From: Bifidobacterium scaligerum | GTDB taxonomy: Bacteria > Actinomycetota > Actinomycetes > Actinomycetales > Bifidobacteriaceae | Length of the DNA: 64,000 nt | Direction of reading: 5' to 3' | NCBI RefSeq assembly: GCF_002802865.1 | Contig: NZ_PGLQ01000006.1 | Span: 1 to 64,000 of the forward strand | Shown: one piece after another, positions 42,999 to 50,784 of the stretch | Position numbering within the stretch: position 1 is the first letter of the stretch | How the letters are laid out: each line of letters begins with the position of its first letter | Position numbers and translations under genes: made by a program | The notes under the pieces: model-generated | The model's input: only the letters and a program-made list of their open reading frames with translations | What the model was told of the DNA's origin: nothing | The model's database searches: none

Positions 42999-43385
42999 AA
43001 GGAGGCGCGAACAAACACGAAACGGTCCGTTGGGGACCAATTCCAAAGTCGGAAATTCAGCTGTGCAACGGCCGGCCGACAGTGGTGTAGTGCAATGCGC
43101 CATGCACCAATGCCGACGTGAAATGCATATTGCACATACCTGCTTCTTCTGCCTCATGTGTGCAGCCTGCAATGCTGCAAAGACTCATGCCCCTCATGAC
43201 CATCCCCCTTGTCTGGCGACAGCATCACCGCTGTCTTGTAGACAAGTGTAGCTGTCATCAATGGTGCTGCATAGTCAGTGAGTGATTTCTGTGGCTTGCA
43301 TCACATACTTTCCGGCGTTTCGTGCCGAAATGCGCAATAATTCTATGCTCTTGCGGGCGTGTGCTATGTGCGCGGGGCTGTACGG

Positions 43386-43838
43386 TTACAGTTCGGCTAG
43401 TCTGTTGGAAATCAGTCGATTAAGGCTGATCTGTTGCTCCGCGGCATCGATGGTGAGACGACGATGCAGCTCCGGTGGTACGCGAACCAGTATGCGACCG
43501 GAATAATGGCGTTCGGCCAACGGTTCGGGTACCTCTTCGGATTGGGATTGCCTACGCTCTGCTTCCTCTGCGACCGCCAAGCGGATACCGACAAATGCTT
43601 CCAATTGAGAATCCGAAGTGAACGTTACTTCTGGCAACTCAGCGCAAGAGGCGACAAAAGTGTTGCTTTCTTCGTTCCACCGCACGCGGTAGGCGTAATG
43701 ATTGATATCAACGGGTGTGTGTGGTGAGCTTTCCGCGCTTGATGCGTCCGGCTCGTTGCTGGTCGCTGCGTTGGTGGCGTTGGTGGCGTCGTCAGAGGTA
43801 GCTTGGGCACGCTCGTAGGTTTCATCAATTTCCGACAT
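43386..43838 (-). CDS. hicB: HicB family antitoxin-like protein
   Basis: A 150-residue protein. Residues about 45-100 match the HicB partial RNase-H-like fold (YAYRVRWNEESNTFVASCAELPE, then a SQLEAFVGIRLAVAEE helix). Residues 115-150 are a ribbon-helix-helix DNA-binding segment (ILVRVPPELHRRLTIDAAEQ). The first 40 residues are an acidic Ser/Thr/Ala-rich extension. No HicA toxin (double-stranded RNA-binding-like, about 60-80 residues) is visible on either side, so it is an orphan; it could be a stand-alone regulator. The start ATG at 43838 is preceded by a TGATATCAATGATA near-palindrome, a possible autoregulatory site. Confidence 0.8.
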   Translation of the reverse strand: MSEIDETYERAQATSDDATNATNAATSNEPDASSAESSPHTPVDINHYAYRVRWNEESNTFVASCAELPEVTFTSDSQLEAFVGIRLAVAEEAERRQSQSEEVPEPLAERHYSGRILVRVPPELHRRLTIDAAEQQISLNRLISNRLAEL

Positions 43839-43868
43839 GATATCAATGATACTACTGATTGTAGAAAC

Positions 43869-43900
43869 GAAAAACCGCCGCTCTTGCGAGCGACGGTTTT
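43869..43900. terminator. bidirectional-looking hairpin
   Basis: AAAACCGCCGCTC and GAGCGACGGTTTT pair around TTGC with A and T flanks, so it could work as a terminator on both strands. It lies 30 bp upstream of the HicB start. Confidence 0.65.
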
Positions 43901-43968
43901 CCGTCTGTTTGCCGTTAGAAGGTGAATGAACACCTAGCCTTGGAATCCCCTGAGAGCAGAAGCTTCAC

Positions 43969-44055
43969 ATGCCGGCGAAAAAGTACTCTCAGCGGAAAAG
44001 GATTGCCGCAGCTGGTTACAGTGTACAGCTGTTTGAGGAAATCCGCAAACTGTGA
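43969..44055 (+). CDS. possible 28-residue basic peptide
   Basis: An ATG-started frame encodes a basic peptide beginning MPAKKYSQRKRIAAAG and ending EIRKL. There is no clear ribosome binding site and I recognise no family. It lies between two hairpins in a stretch that could equally be a small RNA. Reported with low confidence. Confidence 0.2.
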   Translation: MPAKKYSQRKRIAAAGYSVQLFEEIRKL

Positions 44056-44114
44056 TAGCATTAATGATGTCATAAGTTGGCTATTGTTTCGGAAAGCATT
44101 GCCGTCGCATGACA

Positions 44115-44146
44115 AGGGCCGGGCCAATCTCGGCCCGGCCTTCTGT
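44115..44146 (+). terminator. terminator before the small membrane protein
   Basis: GGGCCGGGCC and GGCCCGGCC pair around a six-base loop, followed by TTCTGTTTT. It implies that something transcribed on the plus strand between about 43900 and 44110 ends here. Confidence 0.75.
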
Positions 44147-44169
44147 TTTGCCGTGAATAGGAGGCAGAA

Positions 44170-44331
44170 ATGAACAACCGGAAGAAACAGGGTTCATGCG
44201 AACCCGATTGGACGTGGGTTGTCATAATGATGATTATGGTGATCCTCGCGGTTCGCGTCCCAGAAACGTGGACCGCGGCGACATGCGTCGGTGTAACTAC
44301 CATCGTCGCATTGCTGTGCAGTCGTAAGTAA
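44170..44331 (+). CDS. small membrane protein, 53 residues
   Basis: A 53-residue protein with two hydrophobic stretches. The first, near residues 16-29, runs VVIMMIMVILAV; the second, near residues 38-50, runs GVTTIVALL. A basic N-terminus (NNRKKQ) and an SRK C-terminus complete it. TAGGAGG lies 5 bases ahead of the ATG, one of the best ribosome binding sites in the window, which is why I accept so short a frame. No family is recognised. It stands alone after the terminator at 44115-44146. Confidence 0.6.
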   Translation: MNNRKKQGSCEPDWTWVVIMMIMVILAVRVPETWTAATCVGVTTIVALLCSRK

Positions 44332-44424
44332 CGCATGCACTCCGGCTTCGCTTTCATCAAGCGAGGCCTCTTCTCGTTGCTTACGGAACCTACTATACCG
44401 CATGGAGGCGGCATGGATGTGGGG

Positions 44425-44456
44425 TGGTGCGCTGGTGCGCTGGTGCGCTGGTGCGA
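44425..44456. repeat. 8-bp tandem repeat
   Basis: TGGTGCGC three times exactly and a fourth copy with one change. Confidence 0.8.
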
Positions 44457-44556
44457 TGGCGTGATAGCGCGGTTTCGGTGCGGCGCCGATGGGGTGGTGC
44501 CGGATGTTGTGCGGTTCGTGGGCGAGCTTGATTGCGGGATGTGTGGCGATAAATTG

Positions 44557-44569
44557 TTTATAGTGTGAG
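44557..44569. promoter_or_regulatory. MarR-type site and -10 of marR
   Basis: TTTATAGTGTGAG matches the site at 45307-45319 at 10 of 13 positions. It overlaps TATAGT (44559-44564), a good -10 element, so binding would block transcription of marR. Confidence 0.5.
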
Positions 44570-44692
44570 ATATTATGAGCTGTGGTTTACGGGTGATGCG
44601 ACGTAAGGGCGGTGTCGGTCGTGGACACTGTGCGAAGTTGACTGCGTTTGCTTTCTGTGTGGCGGGGGCATATATGGCAAAGGAGGTGCGCC

Positions 44693-45271
44693 GTGGGGTA
44701 TGAGGAAGAAGCGGTGAATGAGCTGTGGCGCGATGTGTGGTGCCACAAGTCGCAGATGCAGCGTGATCTCAATCATGGTGCCGGCGAGGCGTTTGTGATT
44801 CGCATACTGGCGCACCGTGGCACGATGTCGCCATCCCAGCTTGCCGACGCTATGCGCGTCACCACGGGGCGTGTGTCTGCTGTGCTGTCGGCATTGGAGA
44901 AAAAGGGCCAGATTGTGCGGTCTGTGGACCCGGAGGACCGCCGCGCGGTGCGTGTGGAACTCACTGAAGCCGGCCGGGAGCGCGGCCGTAAGGATATGCA
45001 GGAAATGCGCGATGCCGTCTGCTGGATTTTCTCGCAGATGGGGGAGCGTCGCACTCGTGAATTTGTCGAGCTCGCCCGCGAATTCTCCATCTATATGTCG
45101 CTGTGCAAGCCGGGGGAGCCTCGGCCCACGCAGGAGGAAGTGCGTAAGGCGTTCGAGAAGGATAGCGCTGACGAATCTGAGGATTTGTATTTATGGCGCA
45201 ATAACGCGTCACGTAAACCCCGGGCGCACACTGCCGTTTGTCGGCTCGACATATCCAGATTCTGCTCATAG
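44693..45271 (+). CDS. MarR family transcriptional regulator
   Basis: A 192-residue regulator with a winged helix-turn-helix (MSPSQLADAMRVTTGRVSAVLSALEKKGQIVRSVDPEDRRAVRV), in which the DPEDRR wing is typical of MarR proteins. The start is a GTG at 44693, with AGGAGG 6 bases ahead; an upstream frame to 44648 has no support. The C-terminal 35 residues are Arg/Ser-rich beyond the usual end. It lies just upstream of and co-directional with a two-gene exporter, so it is likely the ligand-responsive repressor of that pair and of itself. Confidence 0.88.
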   Translation: MGYEEEAVNELWRDVWCHKSQMQRDLNHGAGEAFVIRILAHRGTMSPSQLADAMRVTTGRVSAVLSALEKKGQIVRSVDPEDRRAVRVELTEAGRERGRKDMQEMRDAVCWIFSQMGERRTREFVELAREFSIYMSLCKPGEPRPTQEEVRKAFEKDSADESEDLYLWRNNASRKPRAHTAVCRLDISRFCS

Positions 45272-45306
45272 TGAATTTTCGTATGTCGTTGAGTCGCACA
45301 TAATAT

Positions 45307-45319
45307 CTTACAGTGTAAG
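45307..45319. promoter_or_regulatory. MarR-type operator before exporter pair
   Basis: CTTACAGTGTAAG is a perfect 13-bp palindrome around a central base, 107 bp before the exporter start and 36 bp after the marR stop. Confidence 0.6.
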
Positions 45320-45425
45320 TAATAAATACTAGAAATAATTTAAGTATGTTGGTTGCCTGGTTCAGTCGTTAATCACGTCGACCGCATCAGCATCGGCATC
45401 AACATCAGCAACACAAGGGGAAACA

Positions 45426-47297
45426 ATGCTTCGCATCATGAAATATCTCTCCAAAGCAGAGATAGGCCAGATGCTGCTCGCACTGGTAACCATCGTGGGG
45501 CAGGTCTACTTCGACCTGAAGCTGCCGGACTACATGTCCGACATCACCACGCTGGTCGAGACGCCGGGCAGCGCAATGGCCGACATTTGGATCGCCGGCG
45601 GCAAAATGCTGCTCATCTCACTGGGCTCCGTAGCCTGTGCTGTGATCACCGGTTATATTGCCGCGCGCGTGGGCTCATCGTTCACCCAACGTCTGCGCTC
45701 GCTGGAATTCCGTCAGGTCGAATCGTTCGGCCCGGCCGAAATGAATCGCTTCTCCACTGCGAGCCTGATCACCCGCTCCACCAACGACATCACGCAGATT
45801 CAGATGTTCATCACCGTCGGTCTGCAGCTCATCGTCAAATCACCGATCATGGCCGTCTGGGCCGTGATGAAAATCGCGGGTGAAGGCTTCGAGTGGACGC
45901 TGGCCACCGGCATCGCCGTCGTGATTCTGCTGGCCGCCATCGCAGTGATGATGGCCATGGTCATGCCCAAGTTCAAAGCCATGCAGCAACTCACCGATAA
46001 CATCAACCTCGTGGCCCGAGAGAATCTCACCGGCCTCAAGGTCGTGCGCGCCTACAATGCCGAGGATTATCAGGAATCCAAGTTCACCAAGGCCAACAAA
46101 GAGCTCACTGAAACCCAGCTGTTCACCAACCGGACCATGGCGTTCATGATGCCGCTGATGAACACCATCATGAACGGCCTGATGCTCGCCGTCTACTGGA
46201 TCGGCGCCTACCTGATCGACGCGGCCGAGCTTACGGACAAGCTCACTGTGTTCTCCAACATGGTGGTGTTCTCCAACTATTCCGTGCAGGTCATCATGAG
46301 CTTCCTGCTGATGAGCATGGTGTTCGTGCTCTGGCCGCGCGCCGACGTATCCGCGCAACGCGTGCTCGAAGTGCTCGACACCAAGCCGATCATCGAAAAC
46401 GGCTCCAAAACCGAAGCCGACGTGGCCAAAACCGGACAGCGGGGCACCGTCGAATTCCGCAACGTCAGCTTCACCTACCCGGATTCCCGTGAGGCAATGC
46501 TGGAAGGCATCACCTTCAGCGCCAAGCCAGGGCAGACGGTGGCGTTCATCGGCTCGACCGGCTCCGGCAAAACATCACTCATCAATCTCGTGCCACGTTT
46601 CTACGACGCCACCCAAGGCCAGGTGCTGGTCGACGGTGTGGACGTACGCGACTACAACCTGAAAACCCTGCGTGACAAAATCGGTTACGTGCCGCAGACC
46701 TCCGTGCTGTTCAAAGGTACGGTCGCATCCAACGTGAGCTACGGCGACAAGCCGGGCGAAACCGTCGATGTCGAGATCGCCGATACCTCAACAGCCGCCG
46801 GCCGCAAGCACGAAGCTGAATTAATCGCCGCAGACCGGGCCACAGGGAGCGCCGCGATGCCGGCGGAACAGATGAATCGCGTCAAGACGGCGTCGGATGT
46901 GGCCCAGGCCAGCGAATTCGTGAACCGTATGGACGGCGGGTTCAACGCGGCGATCGCACAAGGCGGCTCGAATGTGTCTGGCGGCCAAAAGCAGCGACTG
47001 TCCATCGCCCGCGCCGTCTATCGCCATCCCGAAATCCTGATCTTCGACGATTCGTTCTCCGCCTTGGACTTCAAAACCGACCGTGAAGTGCGCGAGGCGC
47101 TCGCTCGCGAGGCCAAGGATTCCACCAAACTCATCGTGGCCCAACGCATCGGCACCATCATGGACGCCGACCTCATCATCGTGCTCGACGACGGTCGCGT
47201 GGTAGGTCAAGGCACCCACCGCGAACTGTTGGACACCTGCGAGGTCTACCAGCAGATCGCCGAATCCCAGCTCAGCAAAGCCGAGCTGATGGCCTGA
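45426..47297 (+). CDS. heterodimeric ABC exporter, degenerate-site subunit
   Basis: A 623-residue half-transporter with six helices (about 15-310) and an ATPase domain. Walker A GSTGSGKTS near 375 and signature NVSGGQKQR near 520 are intact. However, the catalytic Glu is replaced by Asp (LIFDDSFSALD, near 540) and the switch His by Gln (IVAQRIGTI, near 573). Such subunits pair with a canonical partner, which is the next gene, 39 bp downstream. Between the Q-loop and signature there is an insert of about 45-50 residues (near 442-492) rich in Ala, Thr and Glu, which I do not know from other families. Likely a drug or lipid exporter under MarR control. Confidence 0.88.
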   Translation: MLRIMKYLSKAEIGQMLLALVTIVGQVYFDLKLPDYMSDITTLVETPGSAMADIWIAGGKMLLISLGSVACAVITGYIAARVGSSFTQRLRSLEFRQVESFGPAEMNRFSTASLITRSTNDITQIQMFITVGLQLIVKSPIMAVWAVMKIAGEGFEWTLATGIAVVILLAAIAVMMAMVMPKFKAMQQLTDNINLVARENLTGLKVVRAYNAEDYQESKFTKANKELTETQLFTNRTMAFMMPLMNTIMNGLMLAVYWIGAYLIDAAELTDKLTVFSNMVVFSNYSVQVIMSFLLMSMVFVLWPRADVSAQRVLEVLDTKPIIENGSKTEADVAKTGQRGTVEFRNVSFTYPDSREAMLEGITFSAKPGQTVAFIGSTGSGKTSLINLVPRFYDATQGQVLVDGVDVRDYNLKTLRDKIGYVPQTSVLFKGTVASNVSYGDKPGETVDVEIADTSTAAGRKHEAELIAADRATGSAAMPAEQMNRVKTASDVAQASEFVNRMDGGFNAAIAQGGSNVSGGQKQRLSIARAVYRHPEILIFDDSFSALDFKTDREVREALAREAKDSTKLIVAQRIGTIMDADLIIVLDDGRVVGQGTHRELLDTCEVYQQIAESQLSKAELMA

Positions 47298-47336
47298 CCA
47301 CAAGCGGACCACAAGCGTCAACGAAAGGACTTACCA

Positions 47337-49262
47337 ATGCCAAGAGGACCTATGGGGCACGGGCCGGGCGCAGGACGCACGGTCGAAAAACCCGCTGATT
47401 TCGGCAAAGTCATGGGCAAGCTCATGGAATACTGCCGCAATTACATTCCCGTCATCATCATCGCGCTGATTTTAGGTGCGGCCGGCACGATCTTCCAGAT
47501 CATCGGCCCGGACAAGCTCAAGGACATGACCAACGAAATCGTCAAGGGGCTGCCGGCCGTCGTCAACGGACGCCCGGTGATGAACTCGGTCGATTTCGCG
47601 GCAGTCGGCCGCATCGCCTGGCTGCTGGTCGCCCTGTATGTAGGGTACGCGGTACTCAGCTACGTGCAGAGCTGGATGATGGCTAACGTCACCCAGCGTA
47701 CGGCCCAACGGCTGCGCGAATCGATTTCGGTCAAAATCAACAAACTTCCGCTCAAATACTTCGACAAGGTCAGCTACGGCGACGTGCTGTCGCGCATCAC
47801 CAATGACGTGGACGCCATCGGCCAAACGCTGGGGCAAAGCCTAGGCTCTTTGATCACCTCGGTCACCCTGTTCGTGGGCGCGCTGGTCATGATGTTCTAC
47901 AACAACGTGATCATGACATTGTGCGCCATCGGCGCAAGCCTGATCGGTTTGGTGCTGATGATGGCGATTATGAAGGCCTCGCAGAAGTACTTTGCGCAGC
48001 AGCAGGCCGCCTTGGGCGACGTGAACGGTCACGTGGAAGAGATGTACGCCGGGCATTTGATCGTGAAGGCGTATAACGGCGAGGTCGAATCGATTCGTCG
48101 CTTTGAGCAGTACAACGCGGAACTGTATGAGTCCGGATGGAAATCGCAGTTCCTGTCTGGCCTGATGATGCCGCTGATGAACTTCGTCGGCAACTTCGGC
48201 TACGTGGTGGTATGCGTGGTGGGCGCGGCGCTCGCCATGGACGGGCAGATCGAGTTCGGCGTGATCGTGGCGTTCATGATGTACATTCGCCTGTTCACTC
48301 AGCCGCTTTCCCAGTTCGCGCAGGCCTTCCAGAACCTGCAACGTTGCGCGGCCGCCGCCGAGCGCGTGTTCGGCTTCCTGGAGGAGCCGGAAATGGCGGA
48401 AGAGCCGACCAAGGCTGAGCTTGGAGTCGATCCGGCGGTTGACGGACGCGGCGGTCATGGTGCGTCGATGCCGGTTGCCCGGCGCGCGCAGCTGCTCGGT
48501 TATGACGCCCAAGGGCGTGTGCAGCCCGTGCGTGGCGACGTGGAATTCAATCATGTGCAGTTCGGTTATGAGCCGGACAAGCCAATTATCCACGATTTTT
48601 CCGCCTCTGTTGCGGCCGGGCAGAAAGTGGCCATTGTGGGCCCGACCGGTGCCGGCAAAACCACGATGGTGAACCTCCTGATGCGGTTCTACGAGATTTC
48701 CGGCGGTTCGATTTCCATCGACGGAGTGAATACTGCGAGCGTACCTCGATGGAATGTGCACGACCAGTTCTCGATGGTGCTGCAAGACACATGGGTGTTC
48801 CGCGGAACCGTGCGTGAAAACATCGCGTATGCCAAGCCTGGTGTGACCGACGAACAAATCGTCGCCGCCTGCCGGGCGGTGGGGCTCGACCATTACATCC
48901 AGTCGTTGCCGGACGGATATGACACCGTGTTGGACGACAAATCCACACTGTCCGCAGGACAGAAGCAGTTACTCACCATCGCCCGCGCGATGGTGCAGGA
49001 CGCTCCTATTCTGATCCTCGACGAGGCCACCTCCTCCGTCGATACCCGTACCGAGGAGCTCATTCAGAAAGCCATGGACGCACTGACCGTGGGGCGTACC
49101 TCCTTCGTGATCGCACACCGCCTCTCCACCATCCGCGACGCCGACATGATCCTCGTCATGAACCACGGCGATGTGATTGAGCGCGGCACCCATGACGAGC
49201 TGCTGGCGGCGGGAGGGTTTTACGCCGACCTCTACAACTCCCAATTCACGCTCGCTGGATGA
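47337..49262 (+). CDS. heterodimeric ABC exporter, canonical-site subunit
   Basis: A 641-residue half-transporter. Six helices (about 35-330) precede an ATPase domain with Walker A GPTGAGKTT near 435 and signature TLSAGQKQL near 536. Walker B ILILDEATSSVD near 560 has the catalytic Glu, and the H-loop is IAHRLSTI near 595. The signature has SAGQ rather than SGGQ. It pairs with the preceding subunit to give one active and one degenerate site, the pattern of LmrCD, BmrCD and TM287/288. Its last codons form part of an inverted repeat with downstream DNA. Confidence 0.9.
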   Translation: MPRGPMGHGPGAGRTVEKPADFGKVMGKLMEYCRNYIPVIIIALILGAAGTIFQIIGPDKLKDMTNEIVKGLPAVVNGRPVMNSVDFAAVGRIAWLLVALYVGYAVLSYVQSWMMANVTQRTAQRLRESISVKINKLPLKYFDKVSYGDVLSRITNDVDAIGQTLGQSLGSLITSVTLFVGALVMMFYNNVIMTLCAIGASLIGLVLMMAIMKASQKYFAQQQAALGDVNGHVEEMYAGHLIVKAYNGEVESIRRFEQYNAELYESGWKSQFLSGLMMPLMNFVGNFGYVVVCVVGAALAMDGQIEFGVIVAFMMYIRLFTQPLSQFAQAFQNLQRCAAAAERVFGFLEEPEMAEEPTKAELGVDPAVDGRGGHGASMPVARRAQLLGYDAQGRVQPVRGDVEFNHVQFGYEPDKPIIHDFSASVAAGQKVAIVGPTGAGKTTMVNLLMRFYEISGGSISIDGVNTASVPRWNVHDQFSMVLQDTWVFRGTVRENIAYAKPGVTDEQIVAACRAVGLDHYIQSLPDGYDTVLDDKSTLSAGQKQLLTIARAMVQDAPILILDEATSSVDTRTEELIQKAMDALTVGRTSFVIAHRLSTIRDADMILVMNHGDVIERGTHDELLAAGGFYADLYNSQFTLAG

Positions 49263-49347
49263 TGGAGTGTCCTCGTCGTTGCTGCCCGCTGCGACGTACC
49301 TTCGTACGCCTTTGCGGGCGCGCCTTGAGGACACACGCATCATCCAG
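49255..49347 (+). terminator. gene-end echo hairpin
   Basis: GCTGGATGATG plus TGTCCTC at the end of the exporter gene pair with GAGGACAC and CATCATCCAGC at about 49326-49349. The loop carries its own nested hairpin (GCCCGC / GCGGGC). As at 13964, the left arm contains the stop codon and no U-tract follows. Confidence 0.6.
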
Positions 49348-49714
49348 CTCGCTCCGCTCGCTGATTGACGGCGCGTTTTCTGCGTTGCCCCTCGGTCGAC
49401 GTACCGTGTCGCGCTGCGCGCGACCTTCGCGGCAGAGCCGCTCACTTCGCCTACGGATAGTCCGCTGGACTATCCGTTTGACGGCTCAGCCCCTTTGCGG
49501 GCGTACCTTGCGGCTGCGTGAGTCAGTCGGCTCGGTTCATGTGCCGGGATGTGGGACGGAATTGTAATGTGGGCTGTTTTGCGGTTTTGTACCGCGGGGA
49601 AGTGGGACACAACCGCAAAACAGGGATTTATACAGAGTGGTACCGCGAACATTGGCTGTTTTGCGTTGCTGGGTGTCGCGGGCCTCGACGGGGGAGTGGG
49701 ACGAAACCGTATTT
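49263..49714. other. structured spacer between convergent genes
   Basis: No gene is supported. It contains the gene-end hairpin, a small hairpin GGATAGTCC-GCT-GGACTATCC at 49456-49476, and the GTGGGAC-type inverted repeats listed below. Confidence 0.5.
49574..49623. repeat. inverted repeat with GTGGGAC loop
   Basis: CTGTTTTGCGGTT and AACCGCAAAACAG (13 bp, perfect) flank a 24-base loop containing GTGGGACAC. Confidence 0.75.
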
Positions 49715-49740
49715 TCACTGCATTTGCGGTTTCGTCCCAC
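49696..49740 (-). terminator. inverted repeat spanning rarD-like stop codon
   Basis: GTGGGACGAAACCG and CGGTTTCGTCCCAC (14 bp, perfect) enclose the stop codon of the minus-strand transporter gene. The GTGGGAC-NN-AACCG phrase recurs at 49602 and, more weakly, at 49551. Confidence 0.65.
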
Positions 49741-50704
49741 GGCGCGACAGCTTGCCGTCGCCGCCGATTTCGCGTTTTGCGCCGCCGAATGCGAATATGA
49801 CGAGCGCACAAACCAACAGGATGAGATTTGCCGCGCTGCCGGTCGAAAGCGGTTCCTTGAAATACAGTACGCCCAAGCATATTTGGATAATTGCGGAAAG
49901 ATACTGGGTGATGCCAAGACTGGTCAGCATGGTGCGGCAAAGAGCGAAGTTATACAGTACCAAGGGCGCGAAAGTCAGTAGGCCGGATAACACGAATAGC
50001 GCCCACTGACCAGCGGATATTCCCGAGATGACGGGCATGGTTCTCCCGCCGGCAAGCACATATACCGATGTTGCCACGCCCAGCACCAGCATTTCAGCCG
50101 AGAACGATGTGAGCGAATCGACGATGCTGGGAACCAGCTTATGAACAAGACCATAGAGAGACCAGGTGATCGGCAACAGGGCCGCCGCTATCGGAATGTG
50201 TCCATTGGCGTATCCCGAGAGCAACACGGAGGCAAAGGCCACCATGCATCCCACCCATTGCGTTCGGGTCAATGACTCCTTAAGCACCACCACACCGAAA
50301 ACGACTGTCAATAACGGATTGACCAGATAGCCGATGCCGGCATCGGTGACCTGATTGGACAATATTGCATATATGTGGGTCAGCCAATTCGCCCCAAGCA
50401 GTAATGCGCAGACGATGGTCGCGGCAAGCTGCGTTCTGTCGGTGACAAGCCTGACAAGATTGGGGATCCTGCCCGTACACACCAGAAACACTATGGACAG
50501 AACGGTTGTCCACAGTATTCTTTGGACGATCACCTTTTCGTAGCCGGCCGCGTTCAGGCCGCTGAAAAGAACCGGCAGGAAGCCCCAAATAACATAGGAT
50601 CCTATGCCGGCTGCCGTGCCGAGAACAGACGACGCCGTTCTGGCGTCGAATCTTCTGGACAAGCCGACATTGTCGTTGACCGTGTTCGACGTGTTGCTCG
50701 ACAT
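49715..50704 (-). CDS. EamA/RarD family transporter
   Basis: A 329-residue membrane protein with ten predicted helices of the drug/metabolite superfamily, RarD branch. GIGSYVIWGFLPVLFSGLNAAG near residue 35-55 is the RarD signature, and ILWTTVLSIVFLV follows. RarD-type proteins move small hydrophobic or amino-acid-like metabolites; the substrate is unknown. It is the last of eight co-directional genes and 80 bp after the LanC-like gene. As the only export-type gene of the operon it could remove a product or by-product; this is inference. Confidence 0.85.
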   Translation of the reverse strand: MSSNTSNTVNDNVGLSRRFDARTASSVLGTAAGIGSYVIWGFLPVLFSGLNAAGYEKVIVQRILWTTVLSIVFLVCTGRIPNLVRLVTDRTQLAATIVCALLLGANWLTHIYAILSNQVTDAGIGYLVNPLLTVVFGVVVLKESLTRTQWVGCMVAFASVLLSGYANGHIPIAAALLPITWSLYGLVHKLVPSIVDSLTSFSAEMLVLGVATSVYVLAGGRTMPVISGISAGQWALFVLSGLLTFAPLVLYNFALCRTMLTSLGITQYLSAIIQICLGVLYFKEPLSTGSAANLILLVCALVIFAFGGAKREIGGDGKLSRRGTKPQMQ

Positions 50705-50784
50705 GTGACTTCCGTTTACCGGTGAGATCGGCTCAAGGAACCGTAACGGGCAGGCTCAGTATTCATCATGAGACGTCAACGACC

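Larger units (their letters stand above)
42714..43385. other. gene-free spacer with palindrome pair
   Basis: This 670-bp gap holds the two CTGA-N7-TCAG palindromes listed separately. A TTG-started open frame at 43030-43251 (Cys/His-rich) has no ribosome binding site and is not accepted. Nothing else is supported. Confidence 0.5.
44332..44692. other. spacer upstream of marR
   Basis: Holds an 8-bp tandem repeat (44425-44456), the MarR-type site and -10 element near 44557-44569, and the long leader of marR. No gene is supported. Confidence 0.5.

Noticed and set aside
43030-43251. A 73-codon Cys/His-rich frame that might look like a zinc protein or RiPP precursor
   Set aside because: TTG start without a ribosome binding site, no upstream promoter, and no partner gene.
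44115-44146. Considered as a riboswitch expression platform for the 53-residue protein
   Set aside because: The hairpin is a plain terminator and the upstream stretch shows no aptamer I recognise.
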